DNA of 64,000 bases from Legionella saoudiensis (GTDB lineage: Bacteria; Pseudomonadota; Gammaproteobacteria; Legionellales; Legionellaceae). This document shows, one piece after another, positions 1 through 9,096 of this stretch. The DNA lies in NCBI RefSeq assembly GCF_001465875.1, contig NZ_LN901320.1, positions 246,001 to 310,000 of the forward strand, read 5' to 3'. Position 1 is the stretch's first letter. The number at the start of each line of letters is the position of its first letter. Below the pieces are notes generated by a model, which worked only from the letters and a program-made list of their open reading frames with translations, did no database searches and was not told the origin of the DNA. The translations under genes were made by a program, and so were the position numbers.

Positions 1-384
1 AACTAACGGAGTTACGACTTTAACCACACCATCTTCCATAGTCACTTCAAGTCCTAATCCACCAAATTCACCACTAGTTGATGTTTGTAGTTCTTTAAAT
101 TCTTCTTCATCCAAGTAACTTGAATGAGGGTCTAAACCACTGAGCATCCCGCGGATGGCATTATCAAATAGTTCCTTGTCGTCTGTTGGTTTCACATAAT
201 ATTTTTTAATTTCCCCAATCGCATTGGAAAAGCGTTGTACATCTTCCAATGGTACGCCCTTAGATTCAGAACTAGCGTTAGTGCTGTCTTGTGGGTCATC
301 AGCTGTAAAGGCCGTCAGAGGTAACATCAATGTGAACGCATACACTACCGCAAGCGTGCAAGGATATAGTTTTCTTATCAACAT
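1..384 (-). CDS. ctpA: S41 family C-terminal processing protease, N-terminal part
   Basis: The first 128 codons are present and the gene runs off the left edge. The protein begins MLIRKLYPCTLAVVY, a signal peptide that probably ends near the AFTA-DD site, so it should be periplasmic. The following residues (EIKKYYVKP, then IRGMLSGLDPHSSYLDEEEF, then GEFGGLGLEV) are the N-terminal helix region and start of the PDZ domain of CtpA/Prc-type S41 peptidases. This family trims C-termini of periplasmic proteins and peptidoglycan hydrolases. The catalytic Ser/Lys lie outside the window. A GAGGAG ribosome site sits just before the ATG at 384. It follows gpmI and the EnvC-like gene on the same strand, a common order in which EnvC-type activators and Ctp proteases cooperate in cell-wall turnover. 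Confidence 0.85.
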   Translation of the reverse strand, partial: MLIRKLYPCTLAVVYAFTLMLPLTAFTADDPQDSTNASSESKGVPLEDVQRFSNAIGEIKKYYVKPTDDKELFDNAIRGMLSGLDPHSSYLDEEEFKELQTSTSGEFGGLGLEVTMEDGVVKVVTPLV

Positions 385-537
385 AGCGATCTCCTCGGAT
401 GCAGGCCAACAAAATAAGCCGTCTTCTTTTTTTTATTCTTAATTTTTAAATGCAATTTAAGTGCCAGAGGTGTAGGCAATTACTTTAAATCCTCTTAATT
501 CTAATTTGTCAAAGTAATCAACAACATGCCTGTCAAC

Positions 538-1662
538 CTACGACAACCAAGCAAGAGGAGGGATTGCTTTTCCCCTTAGTCTTATTTCGAAGTATAGACC
601 GTTTTCTTTAATTCCGCCGCTATGACCTACAGTTGCAATTTGTTCATTTTGTTTGACTAGTTCTCCTTTTCTCTTAAATAGCGATTCATTATGGGCATAT
701 AGGGTCATAAATCCTTGACCATGATCAACAATAATGAGTAAACCATAACCTTTTAGCCAATTACTAAAAACAACTTTACCAGGATATACGGCAGTAACCA
801 CCGCTCCTTCATCGGCAAAAAATGTCACTCCTTGGTTCATCTTACGTAAGGTTTGCCTATTTGTTTGTACGGGAAACGGCAATTTTTTGCGCATTTGATT
901 GAAGGGCTGGCTGGGTTGCGGGACACTTTGTTCAGCAAGTGTTTTTAGTAAGCGTGCTAAATTATTTTTATTTTTTTGCGCTTCTAGTAATTTATTTTGC
1001 TTGCTTTGAATTTCATTATTCAATGAGGTGATTAAAGCAGAATGATAATTTTTATTTTTTTCTAATTGCTGTTGATTTGTTATCAGTTCTTGTTTAAGGC
1101 TTTCCGTTGCTGCAAGCTCATTATTCAGTATTTCCTGGCTTTGTGTTAATTCATGTCGAGTAGTATCTATTTGCCCAATAAGTTGCTGCCGCGCTTTAAT
1201 GATGTATTGGTAATAGGTTAAGATGCGGCTCACCTTATAGGGATCATCTTGATTAAGTAACCATTTTACAGGCTGGTGCTCTCCCATTTGATAGCGAGCA
1301 CGGATATGTGTAGCGAATAGTTTTTGTTGGGCACTTAGCTGTTGGTTCAGTTGATTAACCTGTTTTTGTAGAGTAGCGATTTTTGTTGCTTTATCATCTA
1401 AGGTTTTTTGTAGGGCGCGTAGCTCCTGTATACTTTTACTGATTTGTTTGGCTGTGGCTGATAATTCGCGATTTAACACACTACGTTTATCATGTGCAGT
1501 GGTTAGGGTTTGCTGCAATTTGTTGATTTGTGCATCAATTTGCTTGAGTTGGCTCTGAGTTTGTTGCATGGTTGATGGTGCTGCGTACAAATGCAAACAA
1601 AGTAGCATGCCCAAAGACATGCTTACCTTGTTATTCTTTAACTTCTTGGTGCATTTAATCAT
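538..1662 (-). CDS. envC: EnvC-like murein hydrolase activator, M23/LytM domain
   Basis: This 374-residue exported protein has an N-terminal hydrophobic segment (SLGMLLCLHLYAAPS) and a long coiled coil from about residue 30 to 240, rich in Q, L and K. A C-terminal LytM/M23 fold covers about 270-370 (VDHGQGFMTLYAHN, GHSGGIKENGLYFEIRLRG). In E. coli EnvC the LytM domain is degenerate and activates amidases AmiA/AmiB at the septum. Here the HxH-type segment reads YAHN and the last motif YFEIR, so several zinc ligands of active M23 enzymes look altered, which suits an activator rather than an enzyme. The start overlaps the gpmI stop by 8 bases, implying translational coupling. The assignment rests on the coiled coil plus LytM architecture and on gene context. 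Confidence 0.85.
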   Translation of the reverse strand: MIKCTKKLKNNKVSMSLGMLLCLHLYAAPSTMQQTQSQLKQIDAQINKLQQTLTTAHDKRSVLNRELSATAKQISKSIQELRALQKTLDDKATKIATLQKQVNQLNQQLSAQQKLFATHIRARYQMGEHQPVKWLLNQDDPYKVSRILTYYQYIIKARQQLIGQIDTTRHELTQSQEILNNELAATESLKQELITNQQQLEKNKNYHSALITSLNNEIQSKQNKLLEAQKNKNNLARLLKTLAEQSVPQPSQPFNQMRKKLPFPVQTNRQTLRKMNQGVTFFADEGAVVTAVYPGKVVFSNWLKGYGLLIIVDHGQGFMTLYAHNESLFKRKGELVKQNEQIATVGHSGGIKENGLYFEIRLRGKAIPPLAWLS

Positions 1663-3196
1663 GAGTATCTTTTTCTAACAATTGATGTCCCGTCATTTCT
1701 GCCGGTGGTGTAATTCCCAACAGCGCCAGCATGGTTGGTGCTATATCTGTTAAGCTGCCTTCAGCGCGGGTAAAATGCCAATTACCGCCAACATAAACTA
1801 AGGGGACTGGCTCACTAGTATGAGCAGTATGAGCCTGGTGTGTTGACTCGTCAAACATTTCCTCGGCATTCCCGTGATCGGCGGTAATGAGAAGCTGTCC
1901 ACCTTGTTGCTCTAGTGCCTTCCAAACGCGATGCATGCACTGATCCAAACATTCAATAGCCTGGATAGTAGCATCAAAATCACCGGAATGTCCCACCATA
2001 TCGGCATTGGCATAGTTACAAATAATGACGTCATAGGCTTGGTTGCTAATTGCTTCAACCAAACGATCAGTTAATTGCGGGGCACTCATTTCTGGTTGCA
2101 GGTTGTAAGTTGCTACTCTTGGTGATGGTATTAAAATACGCTCTTCATTATCAAAGACTTGCTCTTTGCCTCCGTTAAAGAAAAAGGTGACATGCGCATA
2201 TTTTTCTGTTTCCGCAATCCGCAATTGGCGCAAACCATGGGCTGCAAGTACTTCCCCCAGCGTATTATTTAAAGGGATTGGTGGAAATGCGGAAGTAGTC
2301 GCTAAGTTTTTATCGTATTGAGTCATGCTAACAAAATAGGATAAGCGAGGGCATGCTTGGCGGTTAAAATGTTCAAATGAGGAATTAATAAACGCCGTAG
2401 TTAATTGCCTGGCTCGGTCAGCGCGAAAATTAAAAAATAAAATTGCATCTCCATCCTTAATGATGGCGCCTGAATCAATTTGAGTAGGGGGAATAAATTC
2501 GTCCGTGAGATTCTGTTGATAATAAAATTTAATGGCTGTTTCTGCGTCTGTGAATTGATGCTGGCTTTGGCCCAGAGTTAATAAATTATAGACAGGGGCA
2601 ATGCGCTCCCAACGATTATCACGATCCATTGCATAATAGCGGCCACTAATAGAGCAAATGCGGGCAACGGGATATTTTTGCAGTTCCGCATTTAAACGCG
2701 CAATACTCTGCAGTGCACTTTGGGGAGGGGTATCTCGCCCGTCCAAAAATAAGTGCAAGCAAACAGCATGAAAATTATATTGGGCGCAAAGTGCGAGTAA
2801 AGCGAATAAGTGGTGCTCATGACTGTGAACGCCACCTGGTGAGAATAAACCCATAATATGAAGTGACTTTCCGGTTTGCTTTAATTTTTGGAGCATATTA
2901 AGAAAGACTGGATTTTTAGCGAACTCACCCTCTGCAATGCTTTGATTAATCCGGGTAAAGTCTTGCTGAATTATGCGGCCAGCACCAATGTGCATATGTC
3001 CTACTTCAGAATTACCCATTTGTTCATCGGGCAAGCCTACAGGAAGACCTGAGGCATTTAAAAGCATATGAGGACGTGTTTGCCACCATTCGTCCCATTG
3101 CGGAGTATTGGCCTGAGCAATAGCATTGTGTTTATTATTCTTATTATAACCCCAACCATCCAAAATCATCAGCAGTAGGGGAGCTCTTTTGTGCAT
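1655..3196 (-). CDS. gpmI: 2,3-bisphosphoglycerate-independent phosphoglycerate mutase
   Basis: This enzyme interconverts 3- and 2-phosphoglycerate in glycolysis/gluconeogenesis and is manganese-dependent and cytosolic. Family hallmarks are visible: LMILDGWGY at the N-terminus (metal-binding Asp), MGNSEVGH with the phosphorylated Ser near residue 60, HLFLDGRDTPP, NADMVGHSG and TADHGNAEEM near the C-terminus. Length is 513 residues from the start chosen here, as in E. coli GpmI (about 514). The open frame extends four codons further to an ATG at 3208. That upstream ATGGAG supplies the GGAG ribosome site for the ATG at 3196, so the inner start is preferred. It is the first gene of a minus-strand unit with envC and ctpA and is divergent from uppS. 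Confidence 0.95.
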   Translation of the reverse strand: MHKRAPLLLMILDGWGYNKNNKHNAIAQANTPQWDEWWQTRPHMLLNASGLPVGLPDEQMGNSEVGHMHIGAGRIIQQDFTRINQSIAEGEFAKNPVFLNMLQKLKQTGKSLHIMGLFSPGGVHSHEHHLFALLALCAQYNFHAVCLHLFLDGRDTPPQSALQSIARLNAELQKYPVARICSISGRYYAMDRDNRWERIAPVYNLLTLGQSQHQFTDAETAIKFYYQQNLTDEFIPPTQIDSGAIIKDGDAILFFNFRADRARQLTTAFINSSFEHFNRQACPRLSYFVSMTQYDKNLATTSAFPPIPLNNTLGEVLAAHGLRQLRIAETEKYAHVTFFFNGGKEQVFDNEERILIPSPRVATYNLQPEMSAPQLTDRLVEAISNQAYDVIICNYANADMVGHSGDFDATIQAIECLDQCMHRVWKALEQQGGQLLITADHGNAEEMFDESTHQAHTAHTSEPVPLVYVGGNWHFTRAEGSLTDIAPTMLALLGITPPAEMTGHQLLEKDTHD

Positions 3197-3383
3197 GCAA
3201 CGCTCCATACGTTAAATAGAAAGCGATTATACTATTATCTTTTGTAGGGTCACAATCTGAAGTTGCAGCACTTTTCTTTAGTAAATTTGCTTGATTTATC
3301 GTAATACATCCTCGAATAGCTCTTAAAATTTCATGTTAAAAAGGTTAGACTATGCACATTTTTTGAAGGTAGGAAGAGTCGTT

Positions 3384-4094
3384 TTGGAACAAAAAATTCC
3401 CCAACACATAGCCATAGTGATGGATGGCAATGGACGCTGGGCTGAAAATAAAGGTCTGCCACGTATTGAAGGTCATAAAGTTGGTGTTGAATCGGTACGA
3501 AAAATGATTCGTGCGTGTATGGCCAAAAATGTTGCTTGTTTAAGTTTATTTGCATTTAGCTCTGAAAACTGGGCTCGTCCCATGGAAGAGGTTTCCTTTT
3601 TAATGGAGTTATTTATAGAGTCCTTGCGTCGAGAGCTTAGCGAATTAAATCAGAATGGAGTGCGGATGTATTTTACAGGAGATCGCAGTTTATTGTCTCC
3701 TAAGCTGCAACAACAAATGCGTGAGGCTGAGTCTGTCACCGCGAATAATACCCAATTGACGCTGAATATCGTAGTCAATTACGGTGGAAAATGGGATTTA
3801 GTTACTGCTGCCAAAAAAGCGGCCCAAGAAATTGTCCAAGGGCAGTTGACTCTTGATGAGCTTAATGAAGCACGTTTTGCCAGTTATTTGGATACGGCGA
3901 ATTTGCCGGATCCAGATTTATTTATTCGTACTAGTGGTGAATTACGCATCAGTAATTTTTTTCTTTGGCAGCTTGCTTATACCGAGCTTTATTTTACAGA
4001 AGTACATTGGCCAGATTTTGGTGAAGAAGAGCTTGATAAAGCCTTAGCTTCATTTAATAAAAGAAAAAGGCGTTTCGGGCAAATATCTAATTGA
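3384..4094 (+). CDS. uppS: Undecaprenyl diphosphate synthase (cis-prenyltransferase)
   Basis: It condenses isopentenyl diphosphate onto farnesyl diphosphate to make the C55 lipid carrier for peptidoglycan and LPS. Visible motifs are [12 protein letters not shown] (catalytic Asp and the P-loop-like segment), [11 protein letters not shown], and near the end [15 protein letters not shown] and [11 protein letters not shown], all typical of cis-prenyltransferases. The frame is open from an ATG at 3333. The TTG at 3384 has a clear AGGAAGAG ribosome site at 3371-3378 and gives [15 protein letters not shown], matching family N-termini, so it is taken as the start; the ATG at 3333 has no evident ribosome site. 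It begins the envelope operon and is followed by cdsA and rseP, as in many gammaproteobacteria. Confidence 0.92.
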   Translation: MEQKIPQHIAIVMDGNGRWAENKGLPRIEGHKVGVESVRKMIRACMAKNVACLSLFAFSSENWARPMEEVSFLMELFIESLRRELSELNQNGVRMYFTGDRSLLSPKLQQQMREAESVTANNTQLTLNIVVNYGGKWDLVTAAKKAAQEIVQGQLTLDELNEARFASYLDTANLPDPDLFIRTSGELRISNFFLWQLAYTELYFTEVHWPDFGEEELDKALASFNKRKRRFGQISN

Positions 4095-4145
4095 ACTAAT
4101 GCATGGGGCTTAGAGATCAGAAGGTTCACGAGATATGTAAATTTC

Positions 4146-4229
4146 GTCATTGCGAGCCATAGCGAAGCAACCCAGAACGATGCTTCGTTAAGACTCAGTA
4201 CTGGGTTGCTTCACTTTGTTCGCAATGAC
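4146..4229 (+). repeat. Inverted-repeat element between uppS and cdsA
   Basis: The segment starts GTCATTGCGAGCC and ends TTCGCAATGAC. Internal arms GAAGCAACCCAG and CTGGGTTGCTTC also pair, giving one long imperfect hairpin of about 84 bases. It has the form of the small non-coding palindromic repeats (REP/MITE-like, 'GTCATTGCGAGC') dispersed in several bacterial genomes. No coding potential is seen. It may affect readthrough from uppS into cdsA. Confidence 0.75.
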
Positions 4230-4319
4230 AGCAGTTTTCCCTTGCAAACGGGAATGATAATATTCTTTGCTTAATGCGGTGAGTTAAGTCACGTCAAATC
4301 ATTTATAGAGGGCAGTCTT

Positions 4320-5105
4320 ATGTTTTTACAACGATTAATTACCTCCTTAATTTTAGTGCCCTTAGTTTTATTTATCATTTTTTATGGCCCGCCTTGGCTG
4401 TTGGCAAGCATTGCTATCTTGATTTTTTTAGCTGCAGGCAGAGAAGCTTTTCAATTAATTCCCATACGCCATGTAGGCATGCAGCTAGGTTTTCTTGCGC
4501 TCATGTTTTTGGCATTATGGGCATGTGGTCATTTATTTTCTTACTGGCTTGGGTTGGGCTTAATTCTCTGGGCTTTTAACATAGTTGCTATTATTACTTT
4601 TCCTAAGTCGCAAGAATATTGGGGGTATCCTGCAGTGGTTGCAGGTGCCTGTATCCTGCTCTTACCTTTATTTATTCAAAGCTTGGTTCATTTATACTTT
4701 TTGACAAATGGCAAGGCACTCCTGGTTTATTTGCTATTTTTAATTTGGGCATCTGATATTGGCGCCTACTTGAGTGGCAAAATGATGGGCAAAAATAAGT
4801 TGATTCCTCAAGTAAGCCCAGGAAAATCTTGGGAGGGCGTGCTAGGTGGCCTAATTTTGTCTATGATTATAGCAGGGGTTGGCAGTATGTATTTTCATCC
4901 CGTTGCTATGGGGTACTGGTTATTTTTAGCTTTTTGCACGGTAATTATTTCAATTTTCGGCGATTTATTTATCAGTATTCTAAAGCGGCGTTGTCATTTA
5001 AAGGATACAGGAACGTTAATTCCTGGTCATGGTGGTATTTTAGATCGCCTGGATAGTTTAATTGCTGCTCTGCCGTTCTTTTACTTTGGACTAACTGTGG
5101 GGTAG
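4320..5105 (+). CDS. cdsA: Phosphatidate cytidylyltransferase (CDP-diglyceride synthase)
   Basis: It makes CDP-diacylglycerol from phosphatidic acid and CTP, the precursor of all phospholipids, at the inner membrane. The 261-residue protein is almost wholly hydrophobic with about seven or eight membrane spans. The CdsA signature is near the C-terminus: SWEGVLGG, then GDLFISILKRRCHLKDTG, then LIPGHGGILDRLDS, which holds the conserved Asp and Lys/Arg residues. Length is slightly short of E. coli CdsA (about 285). It lies between uppS and rseP, with only 4 bases to rseP, the common order in proteobacteria. Confidence 0.95.
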   Translation: MFLQRLITSLILVPLVLFIIFYGPPWLLASIAILIFLAAGREAFQLIPIRHVGMQLGFLALMFLALWACGHLFSYWLGLGLILWAFNIVAIITFPKSQEYWGYPAVVAGACILLLPLFIQSLVHLYFLTNGKALLVYLLFLIWASDIGAYLSGKMMGKNKLIPQVSPGKSWEGVLGGLILSMIIAGVGSMYFHPVAMGYWLFLAFCTVIISIFGDLFISILKRRCHLKDTGTLIPGHGGILDRLDSLIAALPFFYFGLTVG

Positions 5106-5109
5106 CGCT

Positions 5110-6462
5110 ATGCTTTTAACATTACTGTATTTTTTATTAGCCCTGTTGTTATTGGTAACTATCCATGAATATGGTCATTTTCAAGTTGCCCGCTGGTGTG
5201 GGGTTAAAGTGCTGCGCTTCTCTTTTGGCTTTGGAACCATTTTAGCACGTTGGAAAGACAAAAAGGGGACGGAATACGCCTGGTCGCTTTTTCCCTTTGG
5301 CGGTTATGTGAAAATGCTGGATGAGTCTGAAGGTGAGGTGCCAGAAAACGAACGGCATTTAGCGTTTAATAACCAATCGGTGTGGAAGCGTATTGCCATT
5401 GTGCTTGCTGGGCCAATGTTTAATTTCATTTTTGCTTTTTTTGCCTTATGGTTGGTTTTAGTTATAGGCATGCCCTCATTGGCGCCAATGATTGATGGCG
5501 TACGTCCTGGTAGTATTGCTGCAGAGTCAGGACTTAAGGCAAAAGAGGAAATCATTTCATTAAATAACGTTAAGATAAACAGTTGGCGAGATTTTCAATA
5601 TGCCATGATGCCCATGGTAGGTTCTAATGAAACAGTGCATCTGGTGGTCAAATCTTTAGATAATGGCCAACAAAGTCAAATCTCCTTACCTTTAGCGAAT
5701 TGGGTGCTGGATGATAAAAAGCCTGATCCACTAAAAAGCCTAGGCATAGAACCATTTATTCCATCGATTCCTCCAATTGTGGGTGAGGTAATACCAGACT
5801 CTCCTGCAGACAAAGCGGGATTGAAAACTGCTGATAAAATTCTGAGTGTGGATGGTAAATCGTTTAAAGATTGGTTATTTTTGGTTGAGTACGTACAGGC
5901 GCGTCCTGATACGCAAATCATCCTGCACATTAATCGAAAAGGAACAATGCAAAACTTGAGTGTCCATACGGGAAGCCAAGATAATAAAGGAAAACTTGAA
6001 GGCTTTTTAGGGGTTCGCTCTCAAAAGGTTAAGTGGCCTGAGCACTGGTTACGTATGGAGCGAGAACATCCTCTTGCCGCATTAAGTACCGCATTAAAAC
6101 AAACCGTACAACTAACTGGCACGACCTTCACGTTAATGGGACGTTTGGTTACAGGTAAACTAGGCTTAAATAGTATTAGTGGACCTGTTGGTATTGCTCA
6201 AGGGGCAGGGGATTCAGGACGTGGTGGTTTAGCATCGTACCTATTTTTTCTAGCTTTAGTAAGTATTAGTTTAGGCGCCTTAAATTTGTTACCCATTCCT
6301 ATGCTTGATGGCGGACATTTGTTGTATTATGTCGTCGAACTTATTCAACGCAAGCCCGTATCCGATAGTTTGAAGTCAGCGGGAGCATATGTAGGCTTGT
6401 TGTTGTTGGCGGCGTTGATGTTTATCGCCTTGACGAATGATTTATCAAGATTGACGGGTTAG
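5110..6462 (+). CDS. rseP: RIP zinc metalloprotease RseP (site-2 protease)
   Basis: This inner-membrane intramembrane protease cleaves anti-sigma factors such as RseA after periplasmic priming and clears signal-peptide remnants. The first membrane span carries the zinc motif HEYGH (residues 19-23), followed by the GYVKM loop. Two PDZ domains lie in the periplasmic part (about 120-200, GSIAAESGLKAKEEI; and 210-290, DSPADKAGLKTADKI). The third zinc ligand region NLLPIPMLDGGHLLYY is at about 390-410. The 450-residue length matches E. coli RseP. It is tightly coupled to cdsA upstream and precedes bamA, so envelope-stress proteolysis and outer-membrane assembly are encoded together. Confidence 0.95.
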   Translation: MLLTLLYFLLALLLLVTIHEYGHFQVARWCGVKVLRFSFGFGTILARWKDKKGTEYAWSLFPFGGYVKMLDESEGEVPENERHLAFNNQSVWKRIAIVLAGPMFNFIFAFFALWLVLVIGMPSLAPMIDGVRPGSIAAESGLKAKEEIISLNNVKINSWRDFQYAMMPMVGSNETVHLVVKSLDNGQQSQISLPLANWVLDDKKPDPLKSLGIEPFIPSIPPIVGEVIPDSPADKAGLKTADKILSVDGKSFKDWLFLVEYVQARPDTQIILHINRKGTMQNLSVHTGSQDNKGKLEGFLGVRSQKVKWPEHWLRMEREHPLAALSTALKQTVQLTGTTFTLMGRLVTGKLGLNSISGPVGIAQGAGDSGRGGLASYLFFLALVSISLGALNLLPIPMLDGGHLLYYVVELIQRKPVSDSLKSAGAYVGLLLLAALMFIALTNDLSRLTG

Positions 6463-6523
6463 CGGCAATAGAAGCTTGACAGTAGTTTCTACTTCCTATA
6501 AAAAGTGCTTCAAAATTTAATGT

Positions 6524-6548
6524 ATCTGGATATTTTTTATATCCAGAT
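6524..6548 (+). other. Hairpin in the rseP-bamA gap
   Basis: A perfect 10-base inverted repeat (ATCTGGATAT ... ATATCCAGAT) flanks a five-T loop, 62 bases after the rseP stop and about 90 bases before the bamA start. No T-run follows the stem, so it is not a standard terminator. It could be an mRNA processing or attenuation structure that separates expression of the cytoplasmic-membrane genes from bamA. Confidence 0.45.
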
Positions 6549-6639
6549 CGCATGTGTACTTCGCATCGACATAAATTGTTTTTTAGCATCTGCTAAAAGC
6601 GTTAGAGTCGAGCGAGGTAAAACTGGACGTAAAATAATA

Positions 6640-8952
6640 ATGAAAAAGATCAGTAGTAAGTTTTTAGTAGGGGTTTGTTGTTCAACGCTTTTAGCTTGGT
6701 CAACACAAACAATGGCAGATGAAGGTTTTGTTGTTCGCAGTATTAAAGTAACTGGTTTACAACGGGTTTCTACCGGAACAGTATTAAACTATATTCCTGT
6801 TCAAGTTGGTGAAGAAATTAACTCCAGCTCAACTGGTGAAATTATTCGTGCTCTTTACGATACTGGTTTTTTTCAGTCAGTTTCTTTAGAGCGTCAAGGT
6901 AATACCCTCGTTGTTAATGTGGTTGAGCGCGCAACAATTGGGGCAATTAATATTACGGGAAATAAAGAAATCCCTTCTGACAAAATGAAAGAGTTCCTAA
7001 AGGAAATGGGATTAGTAAAAGGACGAGTGTTTCAAACCTCGACTTTAGAGCGCTTAGAGAAAGAGTTAAAAAAAGCTTATACTTCCAGAGGAAAATACAA
7101 CTCTCGTATTGAAACCCGCGTAACCCCACTGACTGATAATCGTGTAGCGATTAACATTACGGTTTCGGAAGGGCGTGTATCGCGAATTAAGAAAATCAAA
7201 ATTATCGGAAATCATGATTTTAAAGACAGTGAGTTATTACCTGAGCTGTCATTATCTACTTCGAATTTATTTACATATTTTACGAAAAAAGATCAATACT
7301 CGAAAGCCAATATGGATGCTTCGTTAGAAGCGTTACGCTCCTATTATTTAGATAGAGGGTATTTGAAGTTTAATATCGTTTCATCTCAAGTTTTATTATC
7401 TCCAGATAGAAAAGATGTATTCATCAATATTCATGTGGATGAAGGCCCTCAATACCGTTTTTCTGGCTATAAAGTAGTGGGGAAGACTGTGGTGCCTAAA
7501 GAAAAAATCGATTCCTTGATTCAAGTTCGTAAGGGTGCAGTGTTCTCCCGCAAGAAGGTCACCGAATCTATTTCTGCAATTGGCCTAGCTTTAGGGGATG
7601 TAGGCTATGGTTTTCCGGCAATTAATGCCGAGCCTCAGTTAGACGAAAAAGATAAAACGGTATTTATTACCTTTATGGTGGAGCCAGGACGTCATGTTTA
7701 TGTTCGTCGTATTAAGTTCCATGGTAATACGAAAACCAGTGATTACGTATTACGCAGCGTGATCCGCCAAGATGAGGGTGGGTTACTCTCCTTACACAAT
7801 ATTAAAGAATCTGAAAGGCAATTGCGTTTATTAGGTTATTTGAAAAATGTGGATGTGAAAACAACGCCAGTTCCAGGGGCAAATAACCAGGTAGATATGG
7901 ACGTTCAGGTGGAGGAAGCACCATCGGCAGAAGCCAGTGCTTCGATTGGTTATGGTACTAACGGTTACCAAGTTAATGCATCAATTAATCAGCATAACTT
8001 TATGGGTACTGGTCGTTCCATGGGAGCTGCCTTCACCTCCAGCAAGTGGGGACAAGATTATAATGTAAGCTACTATAATCCATTTTTCACGGATACAGGG
8101 ATTGGACGAGGCGTAAATCTTTATTTTGCCCGAGTCGATCCTAGAAATCTAAACGTCAGTACTTACAACTCTAACCGTTTTGGTGGTGATGTAAATTATA
8201 ATTTCCCACTAGGTGAAGCCAGCAGTTTTCAATTAGGTTATGGCTACCAGGATGTGGAAATTAAAAGCGTGGGTTATGTTATCCCCATTAAAAACTTCGT
8301 AACAGAATATGGCCGCCATTTCCAAGAGATCCGTTTATCTTCTGGTTGGGCGAGAAATAGCTACGATCAATTCCCATACCCCACGCGCGGTATGAATCAA
8401 CAGTTTACTGCCGTAGTGGCGCTACCAGCTAGCTCAAACTCACTATCTTATTATAAAAGTTCTTATCAAGCGCGCCTTTACCAGCCAATCATCAGAGGAT
8501 GGATTTTCTCTTTACAAGGCTTTGCTGGTTATGGAAACATGTTTAATAACAGAGGCTTACCGTTCTTTGAAAACTATTATGCGGGGGGTACGGCATTACC
8601 AGGGCAGGTTCGTGGTTATGATAGTTTCTCTTTAGGCCCATTGGATAACTACCATAATTCAATAGGGGGTAACTTCTTGGCGAGTGCCAGTGCTGGTCTT
8701 ATTTTACCCTATCCTCTAAGCCGTGATAATGTCAGAACCACTATTTTTGCTGATGCGGGTAACGTATTTGCATACAATACTGCACCTATATTTACTGGTC
8801 TTGACGCAGGTCCAATACGTTATTCTGCCGGTGTGTCTGTAGAATGGCGCTCTCCTTTTGGTCCATTAGCATTTAGCGTGGCAAAAGCACTGAATCCCCA
8901 GCGCTTTGACCAGCAACAACTGTTCCAGTTTGCGTTGTCTTCTGGATTCTAA
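6640..8952 (+). CDS. bamA: Outer membrane assembly factor BamA (Omp85)
   Basis: BamA inserts beta-barrel proteins into the outer membrane and is essential. The ATG at 6640 starts a signal peptide (MKKISSKFLVGVCCSTLLAW..TMA) cleaved before DEGF, giving a 770-residue precursor; an upstream in-frame ATG at 6505 would add 45 residues before the signal and is unlikely. Five POTRA domains cover about residues 23-420 (FVVRSIKVTGLQRV, then repeats such as RISRIKKIKIIGN-type segments and YVRRIKFHGNTKT). The C-terminal barrel includes the VRGY motif (LPGQVRGYDS) and ends in a phenylalanine after SSG, the usual barrel signal. It is followed by skp, its periplasmic chaperone partner. Confidence 0.96.
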   Translation: MKKISSKFLVGVCCSTLLAWSTQTMADEGFVVRSIKVTGLQRVSTGTVLNYIPVQVGEEINSSSTGEIIRALYDTGFFQSVSLERQGNTLVVNVVERATIGAINITGNKEIPSDKMKEFLKEMGLVKGRVFQTSTLERLEKELKKAYTSRGKYNSRIETRVTPLTDNRVAINITVSEGRVSRIKKIKIIGNHDFKDSELLPELSLSTSNLFTYFTKKDQYSKANMDASLEALRSYYLDRGYLKFNIVSSQVLLSPDRKDVFINIHVDEGPQYRFSGYKVVGKTVVPKEKIDSLIQVRKGAVFSRKKVTESISAIGLALGDVGYGFPAINAEPQLDEKDKTVFITFMVEPGRHVYVRRIKFHGNTKTSDYVLRSVIRQDEGGLLSLHNIKESERQLRLLGYLKNVDVKTTPVPGANNQVDMDVQVEEAPSAEASASIGYGTNGYQVNASINQHNFMGTGRSMGAAFTSSKWGQDYNVSYYNPFFTDTGIGRGVNLYFARVDPRNLNVSTYNSNRFGGDVNYNFPLGEASSFQLGYGYQDVEIKSVGYVIPIKNFVTEYGRHFQEIRLSSGWARNSYDQFPYPTRGMNQQFTAVVALPASSNSLSYYKSSYQARLYQPIIRGWIFSLQGFAGYGNMFNNRGLPFFENYYAGGTALPGQVRGYDSFSLGPLDNYHNSIGGNFLASASAGLILPYPLSRDNVRTTIFADAGNVFAYNTAPIFTGLDAGPIRYSAGVSVEWRSPFGPLAFSVAKALNPQRFDQQQLFQFALSSGF

Positions 8953-8958
8953 TAGGTC

Positions 8959-8993
8959 ATGTCGGCTGAGCTGCTGTTCAGCTCAGCTGACAT
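8959..8993 (+). terminator. Strong hairpin between bamA and skp
   Basis: The arms ATGTCGGCTGAGCTG and CAGCTCAGCTGACAT pair over 15 bases with one G-T pair and a CTGTT loop, starting 6 bases after the bamA stop. Only a weak T-stretch (ATTTCTG) follows, so it may be a partial terminator or an mRNA-stabilising 3' structure rather than a full stop; skp probably still receives readthrough. Confidence 0.55.
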
Positions 8994-9096
8994 ATTTCTG
9001 CTGCTACTAAAAATATTTTCAATCCCCTCCTTGTACATATCGCAACCCATTTCGAATTGTGCTAGCATCTTGGTCTTTAAATTTTGGAGAAAGTCT

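Noticed and set aside
224..442. Plus-strand 72-codon frame at the left edge
   Set aside because: It is antisense to the signal peptide and N-terminus of the S41 protease, which has a good ribosome site and clear family sequence.
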